Assembly: GCA_002361625.1 (NCBI GenBank)
Contig: DETL01000020.1
Location: forward strand, 61,152 to 125,151
Direction of reading: 5' to 3'
Origin: Bacteroidales bacterium UBA3289
Lineage (GTDB): Bacteria > Bacteroidota > Bacteroidia > Bacteroidales > UBA932
Length of the DNA stretch: 64,000 nucleotides
Position numbers and translations under genes: made by a program. Positions 41,825 to 50,380 of this stretch are shown in pieces; position 1 is the first letter of the stretch, and each line of letters opens with the position of its first letter. The notes beneath the pieces were generated by a model. That model was not told the DNA's origin and ran no database searches. It was given only the letters and a program-made list of their open reading frames with translations.

Positions 41825-42478
41825 TTGGTGAACAGCTTTTTGGAAAAGGTAGGCGTCGCCATCGCCTCCCGTATCGGAATAACGGCCGCAATCGCCCTGG
41901 TTGCGGCCGCTGTTCTCGGTGGGGGCTACTGGTACGTTACGGCCCATGCTCCGCGCGAGACGGTCAAGGCCGCCGAGACCGGTGCCAAGGTGGAGGTGGA
42001 AGAACTGGCTTTCTATGGCTCCGGGGACAGCCGGGTCGCAGGGAAAGTGTACCGCCCTGCTGACATGCTGGACGAGAAACGCCCCGTCGTCATATACTGC
42101 CAGGATACCGCCTATGGCGATTCCTGGTGCCGTTCCCTCGCCGGCATGGGGGTCGTCGCCTACTGCTTCGACTTTCAGGGAGACGGTGAAAAAGCCCGCA
42201 CGAAGGATCTGGAAACAGTCCTGAAAGGCATCCGGAACTTACGGCACGCGGATAAGGACCAGGTTTTTCTGCTCGGCGAGGCCAACGGTTGCCTGACGGC
42301 TGCCACCGTCGCTTTTGGTAACCCGAACCGCATTCGGGGACTCATCCTGGTCTCCCCCGGTTTCAACCCGCTGGAAATCAGCCGCAAGGCGAAACGGTAC
42401 AAAGGCACCATCCTCATCGTGGACGATGCCCTCGGCCGCAAGGCCAATCTTCAGGAAATCAAGGACTTCGTTTATTGA
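41825..42478 (+). CDS. exported alpha/beta-hydrolase-like protein, nucleophile Ser replaced
   Basis: A 217-residue protein with an N-terminal transmembrane or signal segment (AIALVAAAVLGGGYWYVT) and an alpha/beta-hydrolase-like core: RPVVIYCQDTAYGDSWCRSL, a later DQVFLLGEANGCLTAATVAF at the nucleophile elbow and GLILVSPGFNP. The elbow reads GEANG where GxSxG is expected, so it is probably not a serine hydrolase. No ATG exists near the start; TTG (41825) or GTG (41828) is used. It follows gpmA after 3 nt. Confidence 0.65.
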   Translation: MVNSFLEKVGVAIASRIGITAAIALVAAAVLGGGYWYVTAHAPRETVKAAETGAKVEVEELAFYGSGDSRVAGKVYRPADMLDEKRPVVIYCQDTAYGDSWCRSLAGMGVVAYCFDFQGDGEKARTKDLETVLKGIRNLRHADKDQVFLLGEANGCLTAATVAFGNPNRIRGLILVSPGFNPLEISRKAKRYKGTILIVDDALGRKANLQEIKDFVY

Positions 42479-43461
42479 CCGCCCAGGCGGTCGAAAAAGG
42501 TCTGGACATCGGCCCAGGTCCGGAAGGGATCCTCGCCGAAGCGGAGGACCGTTCCCAGGAAGTCGTCGCAATCCGTGCGGGTCAGGAGGTAATCTCCCAT
42601 CAAGAGGGAAAAGTGATTGCCCACGAGGACGCGGTTCCAGGCCGGAACGCCGATATGGGCCTCCGCCCAACGCACATGCTCCCCCCACCGCTCCGGTTTG
42701 TTCGGATCCTCCCGGCAAACGATATAGGTATCATATGCTTCCGACAGCCGATGGAATACTTTGAAGGCCTCCCCGACGGGGAGGTCGTTCCGGTTATCCC
42801 GCAGGACCCCGTCCATCTCCACCAGGAGCGTCCGCTTGGTCCGTCCTTCCTGCTTGTCGTCGATCCACTGCATCACCGGAAGCAGCGTCCAGAGGAAAGT
42901 ATGGTCATTGAGCTGGTGCTCGCCGTCGAAGTGGAGGGAAAGCGGATAGTGCTCCGCAAACTCGTCGAAGCAGTCCACCATCGTGTCCTTCGTTCCGAAG
43001 AGTCCGTAAACCCGGTTGGGTTCCACGACGGAGAACCGCTGCTCGCTCACAGCCCGGTAACCTTCCAGCAGGGTTTTGGTAACCATGAAAGAAGTCTGTC
43101 CGTCCTGCCGCTTGTTGTGGAACTCCTGCTTCCCCAACCCATTGTTTTTCAGGATCGTATCGGCGAGATGCAAGGCGGGGTTGACACAGATCCGGTCAAA
43201 GCCGGAGAGCTGTTCGGCGAGCATGCCGCCCATCGACGTTCCCACGATGAGGTCCGGTTTTTCGCGGGCGCAAAGGTCTTTCAACAATTGGATGGCTTCC
43301 TGCGCATCTACCGGAAGGTCCGGTGCGATCACCGTCGCCTGCGGGAGCAGAAGACGCATCCTTCCAACCGTTCCGCTCGCCCCGGAGGAGGCGAAGCCAT
43401 GGACATAAAGGATCTTTTTGCCGGCAAAGAGCGCCGGCCGGGCATATTCATAGAGTTCCAT
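42472..43461 (-). CDS. YqiA-like esterase fused to a HAD (nucleotidase-like) domain
   Basis: A 329-residue two-domain protein. Residues about 15-200 form an alpha/beta-hydrolase of the YqiA/UPF0227 type: KILYVHGFASSGASGT, the nucleophile GTSMGGMLAEQL and a final His near DGEHQLNDHTF. Residues about 210-329 resemble a small 5'-nucleotidase of the HAD superfamily: LLVEMDGVLRDN, DTYIVCREDP. In the HAD motif the first Asp is Glu (VEMDGVL), so that domain may be inactive. The pairing is seen in Bacteroidales relatives. Substrates unknown. Confidence 0.75.
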   Translation of the reverse strand: MELYEYARPALFAGKKILYVHGFASSGASGTVGRMRLLLPQATVIAPDLPVDAQEAIQLLKDLCAREKPDLIVGTSMGGMLAEQLSGFDRICVNPALHLADTILKNNGLGKQEFHNKRQDGQTSFMVTKTLLEGYRAVSEQRFSVVEPNRVYGLFGTKDTMVDCFDEFAEHYPLSLHFDGEHQLNDHTFLWTLLPVMQWIDDKQEGRTKRTLLVEMDGVLRDNRNDLPVGEAFKVFHRLSEAYDTYIVCREDPNKPERWGEHVRWAEAHIGVPAWNRVLVGNHFSLLMGDYLLTRTDCDDFLGTVLRFGEDPFRTWADVQTFFDRLGGQ

Positions 43462-43540
43462 ACCGCGAAGGTAGGAAATATTTCTTAACTTTGTTTAACG
43501 GCCATGCAAGATGATGCCCCGCCGTGGATTTAAACTGCGT

Positions 43541-44233
43541 ATGATTCGAAAACTTGCATATCTTATCGGGCTGATGCTCCTGCTGCTGCCGCTATCCTGC
43601 TCAAAAGATATGGGCATGGATTACGCTGAATATCCCTATTCATATCAGGACGCATCAAATGGAAAGGGATCCCGGCAGGCCATTGCGACCCTCCGCTCCC
43701 GAAACGGCATCCGATACCTCGTGCTGGACGAGACCTCCATCGGCCTCATTGTCAATCCAGCTTCGGTACAGGACATCCCGGACGGCACGCGCGTTTTCGT
43801 CCGGTACCAGCAGGTATCCGCAACGCTTCCGGACTTCTGTACGGAAGCCGTCCGGGTCGATTGGGCCGCATCCGTGGACGTTGGCGCCGTTTCCTTTTTG
43901 ACGGACGCCCCGGAAGGAGACCCGGTGGACATCGTCACCGACTGGATGTCTTCCCTGGAAGACGGTTTCCTGACGCTCCATTACAAGATCCGGGCGTCCG
44001 GCAAGGTGGCGCATTCGTTCGAACTCCGCCCCGACGTAGAAGGACAACAGTACCGCCTGCTGCATGACGCCCATGGGGATACGGGCGGAGAAGAGACGGA
44101 GGGCCTGATCTGCTTCCCGGTAGCCGACCTCCTGCCCGACACCCAGGGAGAGACCGTCACCCTGACTTTGCATTACACGGCATTGAACAAGAAAGCATCG
44201 ACACTTACCTTTGACTATCGGAGTCCGAAATAG
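43541..44233 (+). CDS. NigD-like lipoprotein
   Basis: A 230-residue envelope lipoprotein. The signal peptide ends in the lipobox LPLSC. The mature region follows the NigD family: a short N-terminal barrel (IATLRSRNGIRYLVLDETSI, DGTRVFVRYQQVS) and a second domain with DPVDIVTDWMSSLEDGFLTL. NigD proteins lie next to bacteriocin or surface genes; function unknown. An earlier ATG at 43514 would add 9 residues and lies 21 nt after a TAACTTTG box (43486-43493). The 3' end overlaps the sigma factor gene. Confidence 0.78.
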   Translation: MIRKLAYLIGLMLLLLPLSCSKDMGMDYAEYPYSYQDASNGKGSRQAIATLRSRNGIRYLVLDETSIGLIVNPASVQDIPDGTRVFVRYQQVSATLPDFCTEAVRVDWAASVDVGAVSFLTDAPEGDPVDIVTDWMSSLEDGFLTLHYKIRASGKVAHSFELRPDVEGQQYRLLHDAHGDTGGEETEGLICFPVADLLPDTQGETVTLTLHYTALNKKASTLTFDYRSPK

Positions 44234-44777
44234 CGGATCGGAGGAAGAGCTGGTCCGCCGGATCATCCAGCAGGATCCCGCGGCGATGAAGGCGCTCTAC
44301 GGCCGTTACGTGGGGTACCTCACGGCCGTATGCAGCCGCTATATCGCCGATGACGACGAAGTCAAGGACGTCCTCCAGGACGCTTTCATCAAGATCTTCC
44401 AGTCCATGGACCGTTTCTCCTACCGGGGAGAGGGTTCGCTGAAGGCCTGGATGACGCGGATTGTCGTGAACGACGCGCTCAAGTCCCTGCGACGGAAAAA
44501 GCCGCTGCCGCTTTCCCCCATCCTCTCCGATATTACGGAGGACGAAGAACCGGACTTCGACCGGGTGCCGCTCGACATCCTCCAGGGGATGATCCGGAAG
44601 CTTCCCGAAGGATACCGGACGGTATTCAACCTCTTCGTGTTCGAAGACAAGTCCCACAAGGAGATCGCTTCCCTGCTGGGCATCAAGGAAAACAGTTCCG
44701 CCAGCCAGCTGCACCACGCGAAAGCGCAGCTGGCCCGGTGGATCAAGGATTATATCAAAAACAGTGACAATGGATAA
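44211..44777 (+). CDS. ECF-type RNA polymerase sigma factor
   Basis: A 188-residue extracytoplasmic-function sigma factor. Sigma region 2 (residues about 12-85, MKALYGRYVGYLTAVCSRYI, EVKDVLQDAFIKIFQ) and region 4 (about 125-180, IRKLPEGYRTVFNLFVFEDK, HKEIASLLGIKENSSASQ) are intact. The only upstream start codon is TTG at 44211, overlapping the NigD gene by 23 nt; the first ATG would remove the start of region 2. It is followed by a gene with an anti-sigma-like N-terminus. Confidence 0.9.
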   Translation: MTIGVRNSGSEEELVRRIIQQDPAAMKALYGRYVGYLTAVCSRYIADDDEVKDVLQDAFIKIFQSMDRFSYRGEGSLKAWMTRIVVNDALKSLRRKKPLPLSPILSDITEDEEPDFDRVPLDILQGMIRKLPEGYRTVFNLFVFEDKSHKEIASLLGIKENSSASQLHHAKAQLARWIKDYIKNSDNG

Positions 44778-46041
44778 CGCTTGGAAAGACAAGTTGCGGG
44801 AACGCTTCTCGGACTATTCCTCCCCGGAGCCGGAAGGGCTCTGGGAGGGAATCGAGCAGGGACTGTCCGGGAAGAAGCGCAACAGGCTCGCCCCTGTATG
44901 GTGGACGGCTTCCGGCCTTGCGGCCGCTGCGGCCGTAGCCCTGACCGTATTCCTCCACCCGGAGAAGAAGATAACAGCCCCCTTGTCACTGCCGGAACCG
45001 GACCTGACCGTGTCGGTTGTCCCTGCCGATACTGCCTCATCACCTGCACCCGCCCTGCTCGCGGACGCCCTGTCAACAACCGAAACCACACCTATCGATA
45101 AAAAGTCAGAATCAACTGTCAATAAGGTCATTAATAGAAAGTCGGAACAAGAACCGGAGGTAACTGTTCCCGCTACGGAACAATCGTTTGAACCCGAGAT
45201 TCAACCGCAGGAAGAACCCGAAAAAAAGCCGACGGAAGCCATCGTAACCACGACGACTGTCGAGCCGGAGCCGGAGCCGGAACCGGAACAAGATGAGCCG
45301 GTCACCGTTCCGGAGGAAACGCCCGACCCGGCCAGCCGCCGCAGTGCCGTTTCCATCGGTGTCTATGGAGAAGGCGGCCAGACTACCGGCGCCAATTCAC
45401 AAGGCATCGGCATGAACGGCATGGACGCCTATATGACCCGGTCGGCCGGCGGCCATGGAACGTCCGATGCGGGAAGCATCATGCGGATACTGACCTCCAA
45501 CCGGGCCTCCACCTTCGAAGCCCATCACTCCGCTCCGCTCCGGACGGGAATCACGGTCGGTTACGGCCTCACCAACCACCTGAGCCTCGTGAGCGGATTG
45601 ACCTGGACCTATCTCAACAGCGAGTTTAACTTTAGCGAGGATGCCGGTCCTATCGGCAACCTGACCACCCAGGAACTCGGCTATCTGGGAATCCCGCTTC
45701 GCCTGGAAGCCGGGACGAACCTCTGGAAAGGCATCTGGCTCCATGCGGGAGTCGGCGGCATGGTGGAAAAGGGCATGATGGCCTCCTCCCGGACAAGGAC
45801 CCTGCTGGAAGGCCAGCAGCTGGAATGGAAGGACAACCCCGCCCCCGACACGGGCGGTCTCCTCTGGTCCGTCGGGGCCTCCGCCGGTGCGGAATTCCGC
45901 TACGGTCCGGTATTCGGCCTGTATGTCTCGCCCGGTATCGAATATCACTTCGACAACGGCTCTCCCGTCCGCTCCGCCTACACGGAAAAACCCCTCAACT
46001 GGACCGTAAACATCGGCCTCCGGTTCCATCTCGGGAAATAG
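44770..46041 (+). CDS. membrane-anchored protein with anti-sigma-like N-terminus and outer-membrane barrel-like C-terminus
   Basis: A 423-residue protein. Residues 1-35 (MDNAWKDKLRERFSDYSSPE) look like the cytoplasmic sigma-binding part of short anti-sigma factors, followed by one transmembrane helix (VWWTASGLAAAAAVALTVFL). Next comes a long low-complexity linker rich in Glu/Pro/Thr (about 60-185), including a repeated PEPE run. The C-terminal 200 residues have alternating strands ending in VNIGLRFHL, as in outer-membrane barrels. An ATG at 44770 is preferred over GTG 44764. It overlaps the sigma gene by 8 nt, so it is probably its regulator. Confidence 0.75.
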   Translation: MDNAWKDKLRERFSDYSSPEPEGLWEGIEQGLSGKKRNRLAPVWWTASGLAAAAAVALTVFLHPEKKITAPLSLPEPDLTVSVVPADTASSPAPALLADALSTTETTPIDKKSESTVNKVINRKSEQEPEVTVPATEQSFEPEIQPQEEPEKKPTEAIVTTTTVEPEPEPEPEQDEPVTVPEETPDPASRRSAVSIGVYGEGGQTTGANSQGIGMNGMDAYMTRSAGGHGTSDAGSIMRILTSNRASTFEAHHSAPLRTGITVGYGLTNHLSLVSGLTWTYLNSEFNFSEDAGPIGNLTTQELGYLGIPLRLEAGTNLWKGIWLHAGVGGMVEKGMMASSRTRTLLEGQQLEWKDNPAPDTGGLLWSVGASAGAEFRYGPVFGLYVSPGIEYHFDNGSPVRSAYTEKPLNWTVNIGLRFHLGK

Positions 46042-46043
46042 AC

Positions 46044-46071
46044 AAAAGGGCTGACTCTGATGAGCCAGCCC
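46044..46071. terminator. terminator hairpin between convergent operons
   Basis: A hairpin GGGCTG-n-CTC / GAG-n-CAGCCC (46048-46071). On the minus strand it is followed by four T (46047-46044), so it mainly fits the gcv operon whose last gene ends at 46094. It may also serve the upstream barrel gene. Confidence 0.65.
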
Positions 46072-46093
46072 CAATTTCAATCATAATCGGAAG

Positions 46094-47500
46094 CTACTGC
46101 GCGTCCTTGAACTTGAGGATCGGGTTGCGCGCTGCGGCGGTTTCGTCCGGGCGCTTGATCGGCGCGTTGTGCGGGGCCTCCTGCAGGATCCGGGGATCCT
46201 CGGCCGCCTCCTCGGCGATCTTGTGCATCACGTCGATGAAGGCGTCGATGGTTTCCTTGGATTCGGTCTCGGTAGGCTCGATCATCAGCGCCTGGTGGAA
46301 CAGGAGCGGGAAGTAGATGGTCGGTGCATGGAAGCCAAAGTCCAGCAGGCGCTTCGCCACATCCAGGGTGGTGGCACCATGGACATCGTCGTGGGCACCG
46401 TCATTGATGAGGCCGTCAAAGACGAACTCATGCTTGCATACACCCTCGATCGGAAGCTTGTACGCATCCTTCAGGCACTCCTTGATGTAATTGGCGCTCA
46501 GGACCGAATACTGACCCACTTTCTTCAGGTTCTGCTTGCCCAGCATGAGGATGTAGGCATAGGCCCGCAGGATCACGCCGAAGTTGCCGTGGAATCCGCT
46601 CACGCGGATGTCCGGCAGGCAGTCCACCAGATGGGCCGCAACGCCCACGGGACCGGAACCGGGACCACCGCCGCCGTGCGGCGTGGAGAAGGTCTTGTGC
46701 AGGTTCAGGTGCATGATGTCGAAACCCATGTCGCCGGGACGGACGACACCCATGAGCGGGTTCATGTTCGCTCCGTCGTAGTACATCAGGCCGCCGATTC
46801 CATGGACCAGTTCGGTGATCTCCTTGATCTGCGTCTCGAAGAGACCCAGGGTGTTCGGGTTCGTCATCATCATGCCGGCAACGGTTTCGTCGAGCAGGGG
46901 CTTCAGCGCCTCCACGTCCACGCGACCGTTCTCCAGCGACTTCACCTCCACGATTTCCAGGCCGCAGACGGCCGCGGAAGCCGGGTTCGTGCCATGGGCG
47001 CTGTCCGGGACGATGACCTTCGTACGCTTCAGGTCACCCCGCATCATGTGGTACTGCCGCATGATCATCAGGCCGGTGAGCTCGCCATGCGCGCCCGCGC
47101 AAGGGTCGAAGGTGAAGGCTTCCATGCCGGTGATGGCGGCGAGGGCCTTGTTCATCTCCTGGTACACCTTCAGGGCGCCCTTGGTGAGGCCGGCATGCAT
47201 CAGCGGATGCAGCCCCGTGAAACCGGGCAGGGCAGCCACTTCCTCATTGACCTTGGGATTGTACTTCATCGTGCAGGATCCGAGCGGATAGAAGCCCGTG
47301 TCCACGCCGAAGTTCATCTGGGAGAGATTCGTATAGTGGCGGACCACATCCACTTCACTGACCTCGGGGAGGTCGAGGGAAGCCTCGCGCCTGAGTGCAA
47401 CCGGAAGTTCCGGTGCCGCCGGGAAACGATTGGCAGGCAAGGAGTAACCAGTGCGTCCTTCCTTGGAAAGTTCGAAGATAAGTTTATCGTAGTACTTCAT
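46094..47500 (-). CDS. gcvPB: glycine dehydrogenase (decarboxylating) subunit 2
   Basis: The PLP-binding C-terminal half of the P-protein as a separate polypeptide, 468 residues. Hallmarks are GSCTMKYNPK, DPCAGAHGELTGLM, PDSAHGTNPASA, YDGANMNPLMG and the PLP-lysine motif HLNLHKTFSTPHGGGGPGSG. It decarboxylates glycine and transfers the aminomethyl group to lipoylated GcvH. It is the last gene of gcvT-H-PA-PB, 3 nt after gcvPA. Confidence 0.96.
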   Translation of the reverse strand: MKYYDKLIFELSKEGRTGYSLPANRFPAAPELPVALRREASLDLPEVSEVDVVRHYTNLSQMNFGVDTGFYPLGSCTMKYNPKVNEEVAALPGFTGLHPLMHAGLTKGALKVYQEMNKALAAITGMEAFTFDPCAGAHGELTGLMIMRQYHMMRGDLKRTKVIVPDSAHGTNPASAAVCGLEIVEVKSLENGRVDVEALKPLLDETVAGMMMTNPNTLGLFETQIKEITELVHGIGGLMYYDGANMNPLMGVVRPGDMGFDIMHLNLHKTFSTPHGGGGPGSGPVGVAAHLVDCLPDIRVSGFHGNFGVILRAYAYILMLGKQNLKKVGQYSVLSANYIKECLKDAYKLPIEGVCKHEFVFDGLINDGAHDDVHGATTLDVAKRLLDFGFHAPTIYFPLLFHQALMIEPTETESKETIDAFIDVMHKIAEEAAEDPRILQEAPHNAPIKRPDETAAARNPILKFKDAQ

Positions 47501-47503
47501 AGC

Positions 47504-48832
47504 CTAGCCCTCCTTCACGATTTGGACGAGTCCGTCGATTTCTTCCTTGGTACGCTGCTCGGTCACGCAGAAGGAGACATACCCTTCCTCCGTGTCCAGG
47601 GCGGCGAAATACCCCGCCTCTTCCAGGCGCTTCTGCATCATGCCCGGGAACTTCTTGGGTTTCAGGACGAATTCCTTCAGGAACGGCTTGCCGGGGAACG
47701 GATCCTCGAACTGGCCCGTAGCCATGAGGGCGTCCTTCAGGTAATGGGCACCGTCGCAGCTGATCCGATTCACCTCGCGGAGGCCTTCCGGGCCCATCAG
47801 GGACAGGTACACCGTCACCCAGAGCGCCATCAGGGATTCGTTGGAGCAGATGTTGGACGTCGCTTTCTCACGCTTGATGTGCTGCTCGCGGGCCTGGAGG
47901 GTAAGGACATAGGCGCGCTTGCCGTCCTTGTCCGTGGTCTGGCCCACGATGCGGCCCGGCATCTTGCGCATATATTCCTTCTTCACGCCCATGAAGCCCA
48001 CATAGGGGCCGCCGAAGCAGAGCGGAATGCCCAGGGACTGTCCGTCACCCACGGCGATGTCCGCCCCCCACTCCGCCGGACTCTTGATGACGGCGAGGGT
48101 AGAAGGGTCGCAATACTCGACGAGAAGCGCCTTGGCGGCATGGAGCGCATCGGCAAAGCCGGTGTGGTCCTCCACGATGCCGTAGCGGTTGATCTCCGGG
48201 GCGATCAGGCCGGCGACATCGCCCTTGGCGAGTTCCGCCTTCAGGCAGTTCGGGCAGGTCTGGCCGTCCATCACCGGGACATAACCGATCTCCACGCCAT
48301 GGAACTTCGCATAGGTCTCCACCACCTTGATGACATGGGGCAGGAGGCCCTGGGAAAGCAGGACGCGCGTCTTTTTCTTGGTACAGGCGACCGCCATCTT
48401 CATCGCCTCCGCGGCGGCCGTAGGACCGTCATAGAGAGAGGCATTGGAAATGTCCATTCCGGTAAGCTCGCAAACCATGCTCTGGTATTCGAAGATGTAG
48501 CGGAGCGTACCCTGGGAAATCTCACACTGGTACGGCGTATAGGCCGTCAGGAACTCGGAACGGGAGGTGATATAGGGAATCACCGACGGGGTGTAATGGT
48601 CATAGGCCCCTGCGCCGACGAACACTTTGAGCCGGGCGTTCATCCCGGCCAGACCGTTCATCCAGGCACGGACTTCCGGCTCGGACATCGCATCGGGAAG
48701 GGCATAGGCGCCCTTCTTGACGAACTCCTTCGGAACGTCCGCGTACAGGTCTTCGACCTTCTTGACGCCGATGCGGTCCAGCATGGACTGCACATCGGCC
48801 TCCGTATGCGGGAAATAAGGGAATCCGGCCAT
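47504..48832 (-). CDS. gcvPA: glycine dehydrogenase (decarboxylating) subunit 1
   Basis: The N-terminal half of the P-protein, 442 residues, forming a heterotetramer with GcvPB. Typical blocks are YDHYTPSVIPYITSRSEFLTAYTPYQ, ISQGTLRYIFEYQSMVCELT, NASLYDGPTAAAEA and SLGIPLCFGGPYVGF. It starts 3 nt after the gcvH stop and is followed after 3 nt by gcvPB. Confidence 0.96.
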   Translation of the reverse strand: MAGFPYFPHTEADVQSMLDRIGVKKVEDLYADVPKEFVKKGAYALPDAMSEPEVRAWMNGLAGMNARLKVFVGAGAYDHYTPSVIPYITSRSEFLTAYTPYQCEISQGTLRYIFEYQSMVCELTGMDISNASLYDGPTAAAEAMKMAVACTKKKTRVLLSQGLLPHVIKVVETYAKFHGVEIGYVPVMDGQTCPNCLKAELAKGDVAGLIAPEINRYGIVEDHTGFADALHAAKALLVEYCDPSTLAVIKSPAEWGADIAVGDGQSLGIPLCFGGPYVGFMGVKKEYMRKMPGRIVGQTTDKDGKRAYVLTLQAREQHIKREKATSNICSNESLMALWVTVYLSLMGPEGLREVNRISCDGAHYLKDALMATGQFEDPFPGKPFLKEFVLKPKKFPGMMQKRLEEAGYFAALDTEEGYVSFCVTEQRTKEEIDGLVQIVKEG

Positions 48833-48835
48833 TGC

Positions 48836-49216
48836 CTACTCTCCGATCTGGGCCTTGTATGCGGCGGCGTCCATCAGCGCGTCCAGTTCGGAAGCGTCGG
48901 ACATCTCCACCTTGATGATCCAGTTCTCGAACGCATCTTCGTTCACCTTCTCCGGGGCGTCGTCCAGCTCTTCGTTCACGGCGACGACTTTACCGGAAAC
49001 CGGGGAATAGAGGTCGCTCGCGGCCTTCACGCTCTCCAGGGCGCCGAACTCCTCGCCGGCAGTCACTTCGTCGTCCACGTCGGGCATATCGACATAGGTG
49101 ATGTCACCCATCTCGGCCTGGGCATAATCGGTGACGCCGATGACGGCGACATTACCTTCCACCTTCACCCACTCGTGGGATTCGGAATACTTGAGTCCTT
49201 CAATGATCTTGCTCAT
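48836..49216 (-). CDS. gcvH: glycine cleavage system H protein
   Basis: The 126-residue lipoyl carrier. The lipoylated lysine lies in [13 protein letters not shown] (about residue 64), with the surrounding [14 protein letters not shown] and an N-terminal [13 protein letters not shown]. It shuttles the aminomethyl intermediate between P, T and L proteins. The operon has no L-protein gene, so a lipoamide dehydrogenase must come from elsewhere. Confidence 0.96.
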   Translation of the reverse strand: MSKIIEGLKYSESHEWVKVEGNVAVIGVTDYAQAEMGDITYVDMPDVDDEVTAGEEFGALESVKAASDLYSPVSGKVVAVNEELDDAPEKVNEDAFENWIIKVEMSDASELDALMDAAAYKAQIGE

Positions 49217-49240
49217 GATGTTTTGTGTTTGAGTATGTTG

Positions 49241-50356
49241 TTATTTCTTGTAATTGGTCTGGTAGAAACGTTTTTTCACCACCTTGCCCGGGAACACCTT
49301 CTTGCGGATCCGGATGCAAAGCGGGGTGTCCAGGGCCGCATAGGCCTTGTCCACGAGGGCGAAGCAGATGCTCTTGTCCAGGGAGATGGAATGGTAACCC
49401 GTCGTGACGACGCCCACTTCCTCCCCTTCCGGAGTCTCCACCGGATAGCCGGCGCGCGGAATGGCCTTGTCCTCGATTTCGATCCCGACGAGCTTGCGGA
49501 CGATCTCACCGCCCTTCTGCGCGAGCAGCGCATCCTTGCCGATGAAGTCCTTGTCGTACTTGCAGAACATGCCCAGTCCGGCCATCACCGGGCTGATTTC
49601 CGGGCTCAGTTCGTCGCCGTACAGCGGAAGGCCGGCCTCGAAACGGAGGGTATCCCGGCAGCCGAGGCCGCAAGGCTGGACACCGGCCTCGATGAGGCGG
49701 TCCCACAGTTCGACGGTTCCTTCCACGGAGGTGTACAGTTCGAAGCCGTCCTCTCCAGTGTAGCCGGTACGGCTCACGATCAGGCGCTTGCCCTTGTACT
49801 CCGTGTCGTAGAACGTATAGAAGCCCAGGTCGGCGGCTTCCTTGTAACCGAGAACCTCGGTGACGATCTTCTCGGCCTCCGGGCCCTGGACGGCGATCTG
49901 CCCCCACACCGGAGATTCGTTCCGGACCGTGCAGTCGAAGTCCTTGGCGTGCTCCTCGATCCAGGCGAAGTCCTTGTCGATGTTGGCGGCATTCACGACC
50001 AGCAGGAAGTGTTCCGGCGTGAATTCCCGATAGACCAGCAGGTCGTCCACGACGCCGCCGTCCGGGTAGCACATCATTCCGTAGAGGACCTTTCCGGGTT
50101 CGAAACCGCGGATTTCATTGGTGAAGATCCAGTTCACGAACTTCTCCGCCTCGGGTCCCTCGACGAAGATCTCGCCCATGTGGGAGACATCGAACATGCC
50201 AACCTTTTCACGGACGGCAAGATGTTCAACGGTGATCGTGTTGTACTGGATAGGCATCATGAAGCCCGCAAAGGGGCTCATTTTGGCCTGGAGCGCCACA
50301 TGCCTGTCATAGAGGCAGGTTTTCTGGAGCTCGGCGTTGTTGACGTTTTCAGACAT
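49241..50356 (-). CDS. gcvT: glycine cleavage system T protein (aminomethyltransferase)
   Basis: A 371-residue folate-dependent aminomethyltransferase. Diagnostic sequences are VGMFDVSHMGEIFVEGPEAE, SRTGYTGEDGFELY and CRDTLRFEAGLPLYGDEL. It transfers the C1 unit to tetrahydrofolate with release of ammonia. It starts 24 nt after the FGE-domain gene, with no visible glycine riboswitch in that gap, so the operon may begin further upstream. Confidence 0.96.
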   Translation of the reverse strand: MSENVNNAELQKTCLYDRHVALQAKMSPFAGFMMPIQYNTITVEHLAVREKVGMFDVSHMGEIFVEGPEAEKFVNWIFTNEIRGFEPGKVLYGMMCYPDGGVVDDLLVYREFTPEHFLLVVNAANIDKDFAWIEEHAKDFDCTVRNESPVWGQIAVQGPEAEKIVTEVLGYKEAADLGFYTFYDTEYKGKRLIVSRTGYTGEDGFELYTSVEGTVELWDRLIEAGVQPCGLGCRDTLRFEAGLPLYGDELSPEISPVMAGLGMFCKYDKDFIGKDALLAQKGGEIVRKLVGIEIEDKAIPRAGYPVETPEGEEVGVVTTGYHSISLDKSICFALVDKAYAALDTPLCIRIRKKVFPGKVVKKRFYQTNYKK

Positions 50357-50380
50357 ACGGATATCTTTGGTTAAATAGGT

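Noticed and set aside
46169..50374. A 1401-codon open frame on the plus strand across the glycine cleavage genes
   Set aside because: It is antisense to four well-conserved genes (gcvPB, gcvPA, gcvH, gcvT), His/Gly/Val-rich without any family signature, and is explained by GC-biased codon use of the opposite strand.
50357..50380. Glycine riboswitch upstream of gcvT
   Set aside because: Only 24 nt separate gcvT from the upstream gene, too short for the aptamer.
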